34,366 nucleotides of DNA from Halobacteriales archaeon QH_2_65_14 (GCA_003021285.1 PXQO01000046.1:1-34366), one strand, 5' to 3'; positions 15,156 through 24,829 are shown, counted from the stretch's first letter. Numbers and translations are program-made. Notes: generated by a model not told the origin, from the sequence alone.

Positions 15156-16076
15156 CTACGACTCGCAGCCGACACAGGTCGTCTCGCGGACGGTCAACTC
15201 CTCGTCGAGAACGACCCGGAGTTCGTCGGACGCGAGGGGGATTCGCACGCTGATGTGGAGCGGGTCAGTTTCCTCGACGGTCGTGTACTCGTCGTCGACA
15301 CACCACGGGAGCGTCCAGTAGGGGCGGTTCGAGAGGTCGATGCCGTGGTCGTCGTAGAACGAGGCGACGACGGTCTCGTCGAGCAAGACGAGTCCGACCG
15401 GCGAGCAGAGTTCGTGGCGGCACTGTTCGCAGACGTGTTCCGCGCGCACCGAGACGTCGAGACAGCACGGCTCCTCCCGGGTGATCTCCGTCCGCATCTG
15501 CCCGCTACACACCGGACAGACGCCGTCGGCGGCCAGACAGTGGAGGTGCCGGACCCGCTCGTCAAACGCGGTCGCAATCTCATCGGTCGTCCGGTCGACG
15601 AGTCCGCCCGGCGGGAACGGGTACTCGCCGTGGGCCTTCCCGCAGTCGTCGCAGTCGATTGCGAGCTGTTCGTCGTCGTACACCGCGACCAGCGGCCCGC
15701 CACACCGGGTACACGCCCCCGCGACCTCGAAGGGTTCGACGTCTGGCTGGCGCGTGAACGTCCCCGCCCGGATCGCGCGGATGACCTGCCCGCCCGCGAA
15801 CCGGAGGTCGTACCCCTCGTCGGTCTTGGCGACGTACTGCCCCGTGAGCTGTTTGAGGTGGTAGTTGAACTGTGCACTGTCCCCGAGGTCGACCTCGTCG
15901 AACAGGTCCGAGAACCGGACCGGTCGGTCGTCGGCCCGCCAGAGCGTCTCCAGGATGTCGAGACGCGTCTCGCTGGCGAGGACCGAAAGCGCCTCCGCCG
16001 GATTCATGTCCTCGTCTGCGTCCTCGGATACGTCCGGATGGGCCTGCTCGCCATCCGGCTCTGTCGTTTGGCTCAT
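15156..16076 (-). CDS. ArsR-like winged-helix regulator with zinc-ribbon C-terminus
   Basis: 306 residues. Residues about 25-95 form an ArsR-type winged helix (AEALSVLASETRLDILETLW, then GDSAQFNYHLKQLTGQYVAK). The remaining part has three Cys pairs (CTRCGG, CDDC, CPVC) and two late ones (CCLDV, CEQC), so it probably binds two or more zinc ions. It ends RETTCVGCES. Haloarchaea have many such wHTH proteins (DUF7351-type by resemblance) with unknown ligands. The N-terminal extension (first 24 residues) is acidic. It is divergent from dnaJ; MITE copy B begins 63 bp upstream of its start, between the two genes. Confidence 0.8.
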   Translation of the reverse strand: MSQTTEPDGEQAHPDVSEDADEDMNPAEALSVLASETRLDILETLWRADDRPVRFSDLFDEVDLGDSAQFNYHLKQLTGQYVAKTDEGYDLRFAGGQVIRAIRAGTFTRQPDVEPFEVAGACTRCGGPLVAVYDDEQLAIDCDDCGKAHGEYPFPPGGLVDRTTDEIATAFDERVRHLHCLAADGVCPVCSGQMRTEITREEPCCLDVSVRAEHVCEQCRHELCSPVGLVLLDETVVASFYDDHGIDLSNRPYWTLPWCVDDEYTTVEETDPLHISVRIPLASDELRVVLDEELTVRETTCVGCES

Positions 16077-16138
16077 ATTCGACTAGTCAACCCCCACCCG
16101 CAAAAGTCTTCGCTGAACTGGGTTTTAGTAACGTGACT

Positions 16139-16246
16139 TAGTAGTTGTTGTGACTCTTTTCGACCCGGCGCGAAAGTATCCCTGTTTCGGCGGCTGAAAC
16201 GGGCGAGGAGTGACTCCACGGCAGTAACTAATCACAACAACCACTA
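16139..16246 (+). mobile_element. MITE copy B (intact, 108 bp)
   Basis: It begins TAGTAGTTGTTGTGACTC and ends TCACAACAACCACTA, flanked by ACT on both sides (16136-16138 and 16247-16249). The right-hand 70 bp, from TATCCCTG onward, are identical to copy C at 32 kb, so these copies diverged recently or were homogenised. It contains the hairpin with CCTGTTTC/GAAACGGG arms. It sits between the winged-helix regulator and dnaJ, about 80 bp upstream of the dnaJ TATA box. Confidence 0.9.
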
Positions 16247-16363
16247 ACTGACCATTCTGGGGGCGGATTCCGGCGGCGTCGTGCAGGGGGGTGCCGGGCA
16301 CATCAGCGGGTGCATCGAAGCCGGATACCTTTAGTATTCGAATCGAGTACAGTTCAGTAACTG

Positions 16364-17497
16364 ATGAGCGAGGATTTCTACGACATACTCGGGGTCTCGC
16401 GCGACGCTACCGACGAGGAAATCGAGGAGGCATACCGCGAGGCGGTCCGGCAGTACCATCCGGACGTGAACGACGACCCCGACGCGGAAGAGAAGTTCAA
16501 GAAGGCAAAGAAGGCAAAGGAGGTCCTGACCGACGAGGAGAAGCGCAGACAGTACGACCAGCTGGGCCACGACCGGTTCGTCGAGGCGGAGAAACGTGGC
16601 GCGACCGGCGGTGCCGGCGGCCGTCGGACGGGCGGCGACCCCTTCGACGGCGGGCCGTTCGGCGACATGCAGGACATCTTCGACCAGTTCTTCGGCGGCC
16701 GGTCGCGCAGCCGCCCACAGAAGGGCAAGGACCTCAAGACAGGGCTCACCATCGACATCGAAACGGCGTACCACGGCACCGAGAAGGAAGTCACGGTGAC
16801 CCGCCCCGAGGAGTGCCCGGACTGCGACGGCCGCGGGCACCCGGCCGACACCCTCTCGAAGCCCTGTCCGGAGTGTGACGGCCGCGGACAGGTGACCTCC
16901 GTCAGGCAGACGGCGTTCGGCCGGGTGCAACAGCGCTCGACCTGCCGGCACTGCGGGGGCGAGGGCACCATCTACGGGGAGAACTGTTCGACGTGTCGCG
17001 GTGACGGCGTCGTCCGCAACGAGGCGACGCTACAGGTCGAAATCCCGCCGGGTATCCGCGACGGTCAGACGCTCCGGATGGACGGCGAGGGTGCGCCCGG
17101 CGAGCAGGGCGCGCCCAACGGAGACCTGCACGTCGAGATTTCCATCCGGGACCACCCCGAGTTCGAACGCGACGGGGACGACCTGAAGAAACGCGAGCCC
17201 ATCTCGTTCCCCCAGGCGGTGTTCGGCGACACGCTGGAGGTCGAGACCCTCGACGGCGTCGTCGAGTTCGACCTGCCCGAGCGGACACAGAGCGGGGAGA
17301 CGTTCCGGCTCCAGGGCAAAGGCATGCCGCGACTCCGGCGGCGCGGCCACGGCGACCTCTACGTGCAGGTGGAGGTCGTCACGCCGGAGACGCTCACCGA
17401 CGAACAGCGCGAGGCGCTCGAACAGTTCGCCGAGGCCGGCGGCGAGGACATCGAGGTCGACCAGGGCTTTTTCGACAAACTCCGGAACAGTTTCTGA
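16364..17497 (+). CDS. dnaJ: Chaperone DnaJ (type I Hsp40)
   Basis: 377 residues with the full type I layout. J domain 1-70 carries HPD at 32-34; a Gly/Phe-rich linker runs about 80-112. The zinc-finger domain has four CxxCxGxG repeats at 151, 168, 194 and 208 (CPDCDGRG, CPECDGRG, CRHCGGEG, CSTCRGDG). The substrate-binding domain follows (RDGQTLRMDGEGAPG and later). It stimulates DnaK ATPase and delivers unfolded substrates. A TATA-like CCTTTAGTATT lies 28-38 nt upstream. Haloarchaeal dnaJ usually clusters with grpE-dnaK, but neither is next to it here. The stop overlaps the next start by one base (TGATG), so the downstream gene is co-translated. Confidence 0.95.
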   Translation: MSEDFYDILGVSRDATDEEIEEAYREAVRQYHPDVNDDPDAEEKFKKAKKAKEVLTDEEKRRQYDQLGHDRFVEAEKRGATGGAGGRRTGGDPFDGGPFGDMQDIFDQFFGGRSRSRPQKGKDLKTGLTIDIETAYHGTEKEVTVTRPEECPDCDGRGHPADTLSKPCPECDGRGQVTSVRQTAFGRVQQRSTCRHCGGEGTIYGENCSTCRGDGVVRNEATLQVEIPPGIRDGQTLRMDGEGAPGEQGAPNGDLHVEISIRDHPEFERDGDDLKKREPISFPQAVFGDTLEVETLDGVVEFDLPERTQSGETFRLQGKGMPRLRRRGHGDLYVQVEVVTPETLTDEQREALEQFAEAGGEDIEVDQGFFDKLRNSF

Positions 17498-18402
17498 TGC
17501 GACGCGACACGCCGGAACCCGAGACGCTCGGGGACCTCGTCGCTGCCGGCCGGGACCGCGAGGGCGCGGCGATGGACGCGACCGGTCGGGCGGCCCCGTA
17601 CAGCTACCGGGATTTCTGTACCAACGTCTGGAAGGCGGGCAACCTGCTTGGCCACTACGGGGTCTACGCGGCGGGCGAACTGGCCGTCGTCGTGGGACCG
17701 AAATCCGCGAGTGACGAATCGGGGACCGGGTCCGTCGACACCGCCGACCCGTCGTTCGGGACCGTCGACACCGCCGACCCGTCGTTCGGGACCGTCGACG
17801 CCGCCGACCCGTTGCTCGCCGTCCTCGGCGGGACCCTGCTCGGCGCAACCGTCGACGTGACGCCCGACAGCCCGGTCGACGCGCCGGCGGTCGTCTACCC
17901 CGCGGACGTTCCGGTCGAGACGACGCCCGGCTGTTCGCCCGTCGCCTACGGTGGCCCACCCGACGAGCCGGCAGTCCACCACTTCGAGCGGGAACTCTGG
18001 GGCGAAAACCCCGTCGAACCACCCGAACCCGTCGATACCGTGGACGATGCGCTGCGGGCCGACAGCGAGACGTTCAGTCACGAAACGTTGCTGGCCGCCA
18101 CAGCCGACGTCGTCGACCGCTACGACCTCGACGGGAACGACCGCGTACTGCTCGCGGCCCCCATCACCGAGCCTGGGGCGTTCGTCGCCGGGGTGCTCGC
18201 ACCGCTGTCGGTGGGTGCGACGACACTCGTTCCGGACCCGGAGTCCGGGGACGGTGCGACATCCGGGGAGAGCGATGGGTCAGCGTCTACCCCACAGGAC
18301 TACACGCTGGCAGTGAGAGGAAAATCGGAGGAAGAGACCGACGAGCGCGTCGTGTCGGCGGCCTCGGTCACACGTTCGTTGCGCGATACTCGCCGTACTT
18401 GA
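17497..18402 (+). CDS. ANL (AMP-binding)-superfamily-like protein, probably non-catalytic
   Basis: 301 residues, starting on the TGATG overlap with dnaJ. Segments resemble the N-terminal subdomain of acyl-CoA synthetases: PYSYRDFCTNVWKAGNLLGH, PLLAVLGGTLLGATVDVTP, SHETLLAATADVVDRYDLDG, and RVLLAAPITEPGAFVAGVLA followed by GATTLVP. The AMP-binding P-loop and the C-terminal subdomain are absent, so ligase activity is unlikely. A 10-residue motif (GTVDTADPSF) repeats in tandem at about residues 76-107. The last 35 bp overlap tail-to-tail with the small membrane protein gene on the other strand. Coupling to dnaJ suggests it is expressed with the chaperone, but its role is unknown. Confidence 0.6.
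   Translation: MRRDTPEPETLGDLVAAGRDREGAAMDATGRAAPYSYRDFCTNVWKAGNLLGHYGVYAAGELAVVVGPKSASDESGTGSVDTADPSFGTVDTADPSFGTVDAADPLLAVLGGTLLGATVDVTPDSPVDAPAVVYPADVPVETTPGCSPVAYGGPPDEPAVHHFERELWGENPVEPPEPVDTVDDALRADSETFSHETLLAATADVVDRYDLDGNDRVLLAAPITEPGAFVAGVLAPLSVGATTLVPDPESGDGATSGESDGSASTPQDYTLAVRGKSEEETDERVVSAASVTRSLRDTRRT
17722..17817 (+). repeat. Three-copy 30-bp in-frame tandem repeat
   Basis: The unit GGGACCGTCGACACCGCCGA plus 10 more bases encodes GTVDTADPSF. Copy 1 (17722-17757) carries a 6-bp insertion, copy 2 (17758-17787) is exact, and copy 3 (17788-17817) ends with changed bases (GTVDAADPLL). The 30-bp length keeps the frame. Slippage would change the number of decapeptides in a solvent-exposed loop. 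Confidence 0.85.
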
Positions 18403-18571
18403 CGCCGATTGCGAACACGATTGTCGCGAAAATAGCCATCGACGGAACCACCATCGTCAGGACTGTATCTTCGCTCATCCCCATGTCACTCTGTACCAGC
18501 CCGACTGCGCCGAGCGCGATCAGCACCACGACGATGCCCACCGAGACGGGCAGGTTGAATTCGAACTCCAT
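18368..18571 (-). CDS. Small two-helix membrane protein (DUF7333-like)
   Basis: 67 residues from ATG 18571 (MEFEFNLPVSVG). The track's nine-residue extension is dropped because MEFE begins the conserved part. Two membrane helices are visible: VGIVVVLIALGAVGLVQSD and TVLTMVVPSMAIFATIVFAI, followed by GVKYGEYRATNV. This pattern is common among small haloarchaeal membrane proteins of unknown function. Its 3' end overlaps the ANL-like gene by 35 bp, tail to tail. Confidence 0.7.
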   Translation of the reverse strand: MEFEFNLPVSVGIVVVLIALGAVGLVQSDMGMSEDTVLTMVVPSMAIFATIVFAIGVKYGEYRATNV

Positions 18572-18649
18572 ACTCGCGGATAACGACGCGACAGGCAAAA
18601 ACTCCGGTGGTTGGAACTGACATGCTCACCCCTCGGGTCTCCGGGTCGG

Positions 18650-18789
18650 CTACCGGGCTGGCCGACCCATCGTGTACAGGAACATCGGGGTCTGCCCGGT
18701 AGCACGGGGGGCAAGAAGTCGGTCACGACGTCGTCGAAGAACGTCAGGCCGGTCCCGCCCAGGCGACGGTGTGCGTAGGTGGCGAGGCA
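18650..18789 (-). pseudogene. Nitroreductase-family (SagB/ThcOx-type) C-terminal remnant
   Basis: One minus frame reads LATYAHRRLGGTGLTFFDDV, then VTDFLPPVLPG. A neighbouring frame completes it as QTPMFLYTMGRPAR followed by TAG (18650-18652). This resembles the end of SagB/ThcOx-type flavin oxidoreductases ('GLGATGLTFFDDEVTEFF...MFLVAVGRPAR'). Nothing upstream of 18789 continues the protein, and the two parts lie in different frames. It is therefore a short decayed fragment in the 350-bp gap before cdd. The family call rests on one short motif. Confidence 0.42.
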
Positions 18790-18924
18790 CAGCCCCCGTG
18801 AACCACGCCGTCGGTCGGAGCCTCGACGAGGAACGGCCGTCACGCCGAAGATACCCGTTCGACCATCTTCGCCACGACCTGCCACCCGATGGCTATTTGA
18901 CCCTCCACCCCGACAGCGAGCAAC

Positions 18925-20130
18925 ATGGCCGACACAGTCGAGCAACTCGTCGAGGAGGCGCGGGGCGCACTCGATGCCGCGTACGCACCCTACTCGGAGT
19001 ACCAGGTCGGTGCGGCGGTTCGCACCGCCGACGGAACGGTGTACACCGGCTGTAACATCGAGAACGCGAACTACTCGAACAGCCTCCACGCCGAGGAGGT
19101 CGCCGTCGGGAAGGCAGTGAGCGACGGACACCACGAGTTCGACTCGCTCGCCGTCGCGTCGGCGGCCCGCGACGGGGTGACCCCCTGCGGGATGTGCCGA
19201 CAGACGCTCGCGGAGTTCTGCGAGGCCGGGTTCGAGGTGTACTGCGACGGGCCCGACGGCGTCGAGACGTACCGGCTTGGCGAGTTGCTCCCCATGACAG
19301 ACGACACCACCGATACGGGTGGAAGCGAGGACCCGCGCGAGGACGAACAGTACCACCTGGAAGTGAGCACCGGCGACGTGGCCGATGCGGTGTTGCTGCC
19401 GGGCAACCCCGAGCGCGTCGAGAAGGTCACGAGCACCTGGGACGACCACGAGGTCGTCGCACACCACCGCGAGTACAGGACGGCCACGGGAACCTACGAG
19501 GGCGCGCCGATTTCGGTCACCTCGACGGGCATCGGTGCACCCTCGGCGGCGATTGCCGTCGAGGAACTCGCCCGCGCCGGGGCCGATACGTTCATCAGAG
19601 TCGGCTCCTGTGGGGCGATTCAGCCCGAAACCGACGTCGGTGACCTGGTCATCACGAGCGGCGCGGTCAGACAGGAGGGGACGAGCAAGGAGTACGTCCG
19701 CGAGACGTACCCGGCGGTCGCCGACCACGCCGTCGTGGCCGCACTCGCCGCCGCGGCCGACGAACTGGGCTATGACTACCACGTCGGTCTCACGGCGAGC
19801 ACCGACAGCTTCTACGCCGGACAGAGCCGCGAGGGCTTCAGGGGCTTTCTCGCCCGCGACAGCGAGGAACGCATCGAGGAACTCCGCCGGGCCGGCGTGC
19901 TCAACTTCGAGATGGAAGCGAGCGCCATCCTCACGCTGGCGCAAATCTACGGCCTCCGCGCGGGTGCCGTCTGTACGGTGTACGCCGACCGAACCACAGG
20001 TGAGTTCGAGGTGACCGGCGAACTGCGCGCCGCGCGAACGGCGAGCAAGGCCGTCGAAATTCTCGGCCGGATGGACGAGCGCGTCGAACAGGAAGGAGCC
20101 AGCGAGTGGCACGCGCTGCTCGGCCTGTGA
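18925..20130 (+). CDS. Fused cytidine deaminase - uridine phosphorylase
   Basis: 401 residues in one frame. Residues 1-123 are a cytidine deaminase: GCNIENANYSNSLHAEEVAV with zinc ligand His55 and catalytic Glu57, and PCGMCRQ with ligands Cys88 and Cys91. Residues 124-401 begin with an internal Met (ATG 19294) and are a uridine phosphorylase: VADAVLLPGNPERVEKVTS, then GIGAPSAAIAVEELARAGAD, FIRVGSCGAIQ and NFEMEASAILTLAQIYG. The two act in series: cytidine to uridine, then uridine plus phosphate to uracil and ribose-1-phosphate. In haloarchaea these are normally neighbouring separate genes. Here the deaminase lacks its usual last ~10 residues and stop. Translation from 19294 could still give free phosphorylase. 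A TATA (GGCTATTTGA) at -28 supports ATG 18925. Confidence 0.88.
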   Translation: MADTVEQLVEEARGALDAAYAPYSEYQVGAAVRTADGTVYTGCNIENANYSNSLHAEEVAVGKAVSDGHHEFDSLAVASAARDGVTPCGMCRQTLAEFCEAGFEVYCDGPDGVETYRLGELLPMTDDTTDTGGSEDPREDEQYHLEVSTGDVADAVLLPGNPERVEKVTSTWDDHEVVAHHREYRTATGTYEGAPISVTSTGIGAPSAAIAVEELARAGADTFIRVGSCGAIQPETDVGDLVITSGAVRQEGTSKEYVRETYPAVADHAVVAALAAAADELGYDYHVGLTASTDSFYAGQSREGFRGFLARDSEERIEELRRAGVLNFEMEASAILTLAQIYGLRAGAVCTVYADRTTGEFEVTGELRAARTASKAVEILGRMDERVEQEGASEWHALLGL

Positions 20131-20268
20131 TGGGGCAGTCGCTAGTCGTCGGCCGTTGACGGGTCGGGGGCGAGCCTCTCCCCACGCGGCCAGTACCTGG
20201 CAGGTATCAGGCGCGAGGAGTGAGCACCGATGTCCGGGACGCTTCCGGGCGAGTGATGGAGCGATGAC

Positions 20269-21429
20269 CTACATGTCCGGCCAGGCGGCGAGCGCCTCCC
20301 GGTAGCCGGCGACGCTCGCGATCCAGCGCGCGGCGATAATTTTCTTGAGCATTCGCGCCGGGAAGCCGCCGAACGTCCCGACGAACGGGACGAGCGAGAC
20401 GTCGTGGGCGACGGCGGATTCGCCGACCGAGATGACCGTCCCCTTGTCCTTGTACGTCCACTCCTTGAGTGGCTGGTCGCGGATTGCCCTGGCGATGTTC
20501 ACTCCCACGACGGCGGCGGCCTGCCAGGCGGCCTGTGCGCTCGGCGGTGCGGGGTCGCTGTTTTGCTCGATGAGGGCGGCGTCCCCGATGGCGAACACGC
20601 GCTCGTCGGAGGTCTGGAAAGTGTGGCCGGCGTTGAGTCGGTAGTTGCGCTCGTCTTTCTCGATGTCGGCGTCCCGGACGGCCTCCCGTCCGGCGATTCC
20701 CCCGGTCCACACGAGGACGTCGTATGGGAGTTCGTCGTCCTCGCCGATGTGGACGACATCCTCGTCGACTTCGCTGACGAACTCGCCGGTCAGGACCTGC
20801 ACGTCGCGGGCTTCGAGTCGCTTTCGCAGCGCGGCCTGGACGCTGTCGTCGTTCCCGGGGAAGATTTCGTCGAGTCCCTCCACGAGGGAGACGTCGAACG
20901 GCGCGTTGTGGTCGTCGCGGAACTCGGCGACCTCGCCGGCGGTCTGGATGCCCGAGAGGCCGGCACCGCCGACGACGATCTGCGCAGGGTCGGACTGGGT
21001 CGCCTCGTTCGCCGCCGCCACGAGGTCCTCGTGGATGCCGAGCGCATCGTCGAGTCCCTTGAGGGTATGGGCGTGGGTTTCGAGCCCCTCGATGCCGAAG
21101 AAGGCAGTACGCGACCCGATGCCGACGAGCAGATAGTCGTAATCGACCTCCCCGTCGTCGAGGATGACCGTCCGCTCGTCGACGTCGATGCCCACGACGC
21201 GACCCTGTATGAACTGCGTCCGGGGGGACTTGATGTCCTCGACCGGGAACGTGATCTTCTCCGCGACGTCCGGATCGCTGATACAGCGGTGTGACTCGTG
21301 CAAGACGAGGTGATAGTCGGTATCGGAGACCCAGACGACATCCGCCTCGCCGTCCAGTTCGTCTTCGAGACTCCGGACGGCACCGGCACCGGCGTATCCT
21401 GAACCGAGAACGACGACCTGCTCCGTCAT
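20269..21429 (-). CDS. NDH-2-type FAD/NAD(P)-dependent oxidoreductase
   Basis: 386 residues from ATG 21429 (MTEQVVVLGSGYAGAGAVRS). The track's 17-residue extension would lie upstream of the TATA-defined start. The first Rossmann motif GSGYAGAG binds FAD. The second, IVVGGAGLSGIQTAGEVAEF, binds NAD(P)H. RVFAIGDAALIEQ is the late FAD motif. The C-terminal part (FVGTFGGFPARMLKKIIAAR, then WIASVAGYREAL) gives a membrane-associating amphipathic end. This fits type II NADH:quinone dehydrogenase, which passes electrons to menaquinone without pumping, though sulfide:quinone-like relatives share the fold. A TATA (CTTTGTATCC) centred 27 nt upstream predicts a leaderless mRNA. Confidence 0.85.
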   Translation of the reverse strand: MTEQVVVLGSGYAGAGAVRSLEDELDGEADVVWVSDTDYHLVLHESHRCISDPDVAEKITFPVEDIKSPRTQFIQGRVVGIDVDERTVILDDGEVDYDYLLVGIGSRTAFFGIEGLETHAHTLKGLDDALGIHEDLVAAANEATQSDPAQIVVGGAGLSGIQTAGEVAEFRDDHNAPFDVSLVEGLDEIFPGNDDSVQAALRKRLEARDVQVLTGEFVSEVDEDVVHIGEDDELPYDVLVWTGGIAGREAVRDADIEKDERNYRLNAGHTFQTSDERVFAIGDAALIEQNSDPAPPSAQAAWQAAAVVGVNIARAIRDQPLKEWTYKDKGTVISVGESAVAHDVSLVPFVGTFGGFPARMLKKIIAARWIASVAGYREALAAWPDM

Positions 21430-21645
21430 ATCGGGGGTTCGGGAGGGCGCGGATACAAAGGCTTTGCATCGGACCCGCATCGGTAGCCGTTACCACGAAT
21501 CAGCGTCCGAGACGCGCGAAATCGCCTGTCCGGGAAACGACGGAATCGGTCGACACTCCCGCGGAAAACGGGGATTTGCCGAACGGGTCCGTCGTGGCCT
21601 CTCCAGGGGCACAGCTACTGGCCGTGGATGCAGGGATGGGAGGAG

Positions 21646-21651
21646 AAAAAA
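21646..21651 (-). terminator. U-tract terminator downstream of the HTH gene
   Basis: The minus strand reads TCTCCTTTTTTCTCCTCCC about 50 nt downstream of the HTH gene's stop. Archaeal transcription commonly ends in such U-runs. Not tested for position. Confidence 0.4.
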
Positions 21652-21681
21652 GGAGAAGACAGCCGCGACAGGATACGCCGT

Positions 21682-21697
21682 CTCACAACAACCATTA
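21682..21697 (-). mobile_element. Isolated MITE end abutting a stop codon (truncated copy)
   Basis: On the minus strand TAATGGTTGTTGTGAG follows directly after the TGA stop of the HTH gene and matches the family end TAGTGGTTGTTGTGAC. A short piece further in (TATCCTGTCGCGGCTG) resembles the family centre TATCCCTGTTTCGGCGGCTG after an internal deletion. No right end is visible, so this is a decayed, shortened copy. Confidence 0.45.
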
Positions 21698-22231
21698 TCA
21701 GTGGTCGGGGTCCTCGACGGGGGCTCGCATCTCGTCGATGGTCAACACGAGCACGTTGTCGGTGGCGTCCTTGCCTTCGATGGTCCCGACGATGCGGAGT
21801 TTCGAGAGGGGGGTCGGGCCGACGGTGACGGCATCGCCCTCCGCGAGGTCGGAGAGCGACCCGCGCAAGGTCACCTTGGCGCGACACTCGCTGGGGTGGT
21901 GCACGCTGGTCAGATCGATCTGTTCGACGTTGGCCTCTTCGACGCGGGTTCCCTCGTGGTACAGCGGCACGTCGGCGGGCTGGTCCATCTGCTCTATCTG
22001 GAGCGCGTCGTAGGCCGTGGCAGTCGGTTTGTATCCCCCCTTCGGGCCCGGCACGCCCTCCACGAGCTGGAGGGCCTTGAGGCTCTGCATCTGGTTGCGG
22101 ATCGTTCCCGGGTTCCGGTCGACCCGCTCGGCGATGTCCTCGCCTTTGACCGCCCGCTCGGATTCTCCGTAGAGGTTGACGAGCTCCTGGAGAATCGTCT
22201 TCTGACTGGGGGTCAGTTCGATTGATGACAT
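21698..22231 (-). CDS. HTH domain regulator (haloarchaeal Rrf2/wHTH-like)
   Basis: 177 residues from ATG 22231 (MSSIELTPSQKTILQELVNL). The track's frame extends far upstream to 22972 only as the shadow of the arginase gene. Residues about 8-62 form a winged helix (VKGEDIAERVDRNPGTIRNQ, then MQSLKALQLVEGVPGPKGGYKPT). The C-terminal part (DLTSVHHPSECRAKVTLRGS, then LRIVGTIEGKDATDNVLVL) is a beta-rich domain seen in a conserved haloarchaeal regulator family; the ligand is unknown. A TATA (TTTAAGG) about 27 nt upstream supports leaderless expression. It is divergent from arginase, a natural candidate target (inference). Its TGA stop is directly followed by a MITE end. Confidence 0.78.
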   Translation of the reverse strand: MSSIELTPSQKTILQELVNLYGESERAVKGEDIAERVDRNPGTIRNQMQSLKALQLVEGVPGPKGGYKPTATAYDALQIEQMDQPADVPLYHEGTRVEEANVEQIDLTSVHHPSECRAKVTLRGSLSDLAEGDAVTVGPTPLSKLRIVGTIEGKDATDNVLVLTIDEMRAPVEDPDH

Positions 22232-22390
22232 ACCCTGGAATTCAACTCGTATTTCCTTAAACCCGACGGTGAACCGCCTCGAAGCGTGCGTTCGGGTCGG
22301 TGAGCCGTGTCGTCGGATTCGGGTCAGTGAACCGTCCCGGAGCGTGCGGGCGGGCGAATAGTTTTTCCCCCTTCCGGGTGAGGCGGTGAT

Positions 22391-23305
22391 ATGGACACGA
22401 CAGTCGAGATCGTCGGCGTCCCGATGGACCTCGGGGCCGACAGGCGCGGCGTCGACATGGGGCCGTCGGCGATCCGATACGGGGGGTTGAGTGACGAACT
22501 CGAAAAGATCGAACAGCCCACCGTCGACAGCGGCGACCTGACGGTGCCCAGAGCCGAGGAGCGCGACCCCGATGCGAGCGGGCAGATGGGCGGCACGGCG
22601 AAGTACCTCGACGAGACACAGACCGTCTGCGAGCGCCTCGCCGACCGCGTCGCCGGCATTCACGACGCCGGCCGGTTCCCGCTGGTGCTCGGGGGCGACC
22701 ACGCCATCGCTATCGGCACCGCGAAGGGGACGGCTCCCCGAGGGTCGACCGGTATCATCTGGTTCGACGCCCACGCCGACCTCAACACCCCACAGACGAC
22801 CCCCAGCGGGAACATCCACGGCATGCCGCTGGGTGCTATCCTCGGGAGAGGCGTCTTCGACGGCGTCGAGTGGGCACACTGCCCGACTGTCGACGAATCG
22901 AACGTCGCGCTGGTCGGTCTCCGGAGCCTCGACAAGCCCGAAAAGGAGTTCCTCCACGAGCGCGACCTCCACGCCTACACGATGTCCGACGTCGACAGGC
23001 GCGGTATCACGACGGTCGTCAGCGAGGCGCTGGAGCGGACCGCCGGCGACGTCGACCAGTTATACGTGAGCTTCGACATGGACCTGCTGGACCCGGACGA
23101 GGCACCGGGCGTCGGCACCCCCGTCCGCGGCGGTATCACCTACCGGGAGGCCCACGCCGCGATGGAACTGGTCTACGGCGAGGCCGCCGACAAGCTCACT
23201 GCGCTGGATGTCGTCGAGGTGAACCCCATCCTCGACAGGGTGAACCGGACCGCCGAACTCGCCTGCGAACTCACCGCGAGCGCGTTCGGAAAACGGATTC
23301 TGTAG
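22391..23305 (+). CDS. rocF: Arginase
   Basis: 304 residues, normal for the ureohydrolase family. All manganese-binding motifs are present: GGDHAIAIGT at 101-110 (His104), DAHADLNT at 126-133 (Asp126, His128, Asp130) and SFDMDLLDP at 227-235 (Asp229, Asp231). The N-terminus GVPMDLGADRRGVDMGPSAI and the loop TTPSGNIHGMPL are typical of arginases rather than agmatinases. It hydrolyses arginine to ornithine and urea. GGCGGTGAT just upstream of ATG 22391 is a ribosome-binding-like site, so this mRNA probably has a leader. It is divergent from the HTH regulator. Confidence 0.93.
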   Translation: MDTTVEIVGVPMDLGADRRGVDMGPSAIRYGGLSDELEKIEQPTVDSGDLTVPRAEERDPDASGQMGGTAKYLDETQTVCERLADRVAGIHDAGRFPLVLGGDHAIAIGTAKGTAPRGSTGIIWFDAHADLNTPQTTPSGNIHGMPLGAILGRGVFDGVEWAHCPTVDESNVALVGLRSLDKPEKEFLHERDLHAYTMSDVDRRGITTVVSEALERTAGDVDQLYVSFDMDLLDPDEAPGVGTPVRGGITYREAHAAMELVYGEAADKLTALDVVEVNPILDRVNRTAELACELTASAFGKRIL

Positions 23306-23368
23306 GCGGTTCGCTACGCCCGCCGTTCGACGTTCTGGCGGCTACACCGCCAGAGCCCGAGCGGCTGG

Positions 23369-24640
<1,272 letters not shown>

Positions 24641-24829
24641 ATACCTGCACCTTTCAACCCCGCTGTAAAGTAATGCCCGTTTTCGGGGCGAGAGACGGCA
24701 GGCGGTTTTCTCCCACTGACTGCCCGCATTCGCCCGGTTCAACCCGTCTCCCCCTCTTCCAGGGGGTTCGTAACTGTTCCTGAATTCCGAATTTTTAAGC
24801 AGTAGTGAACAATAATTAGCGACAACACG

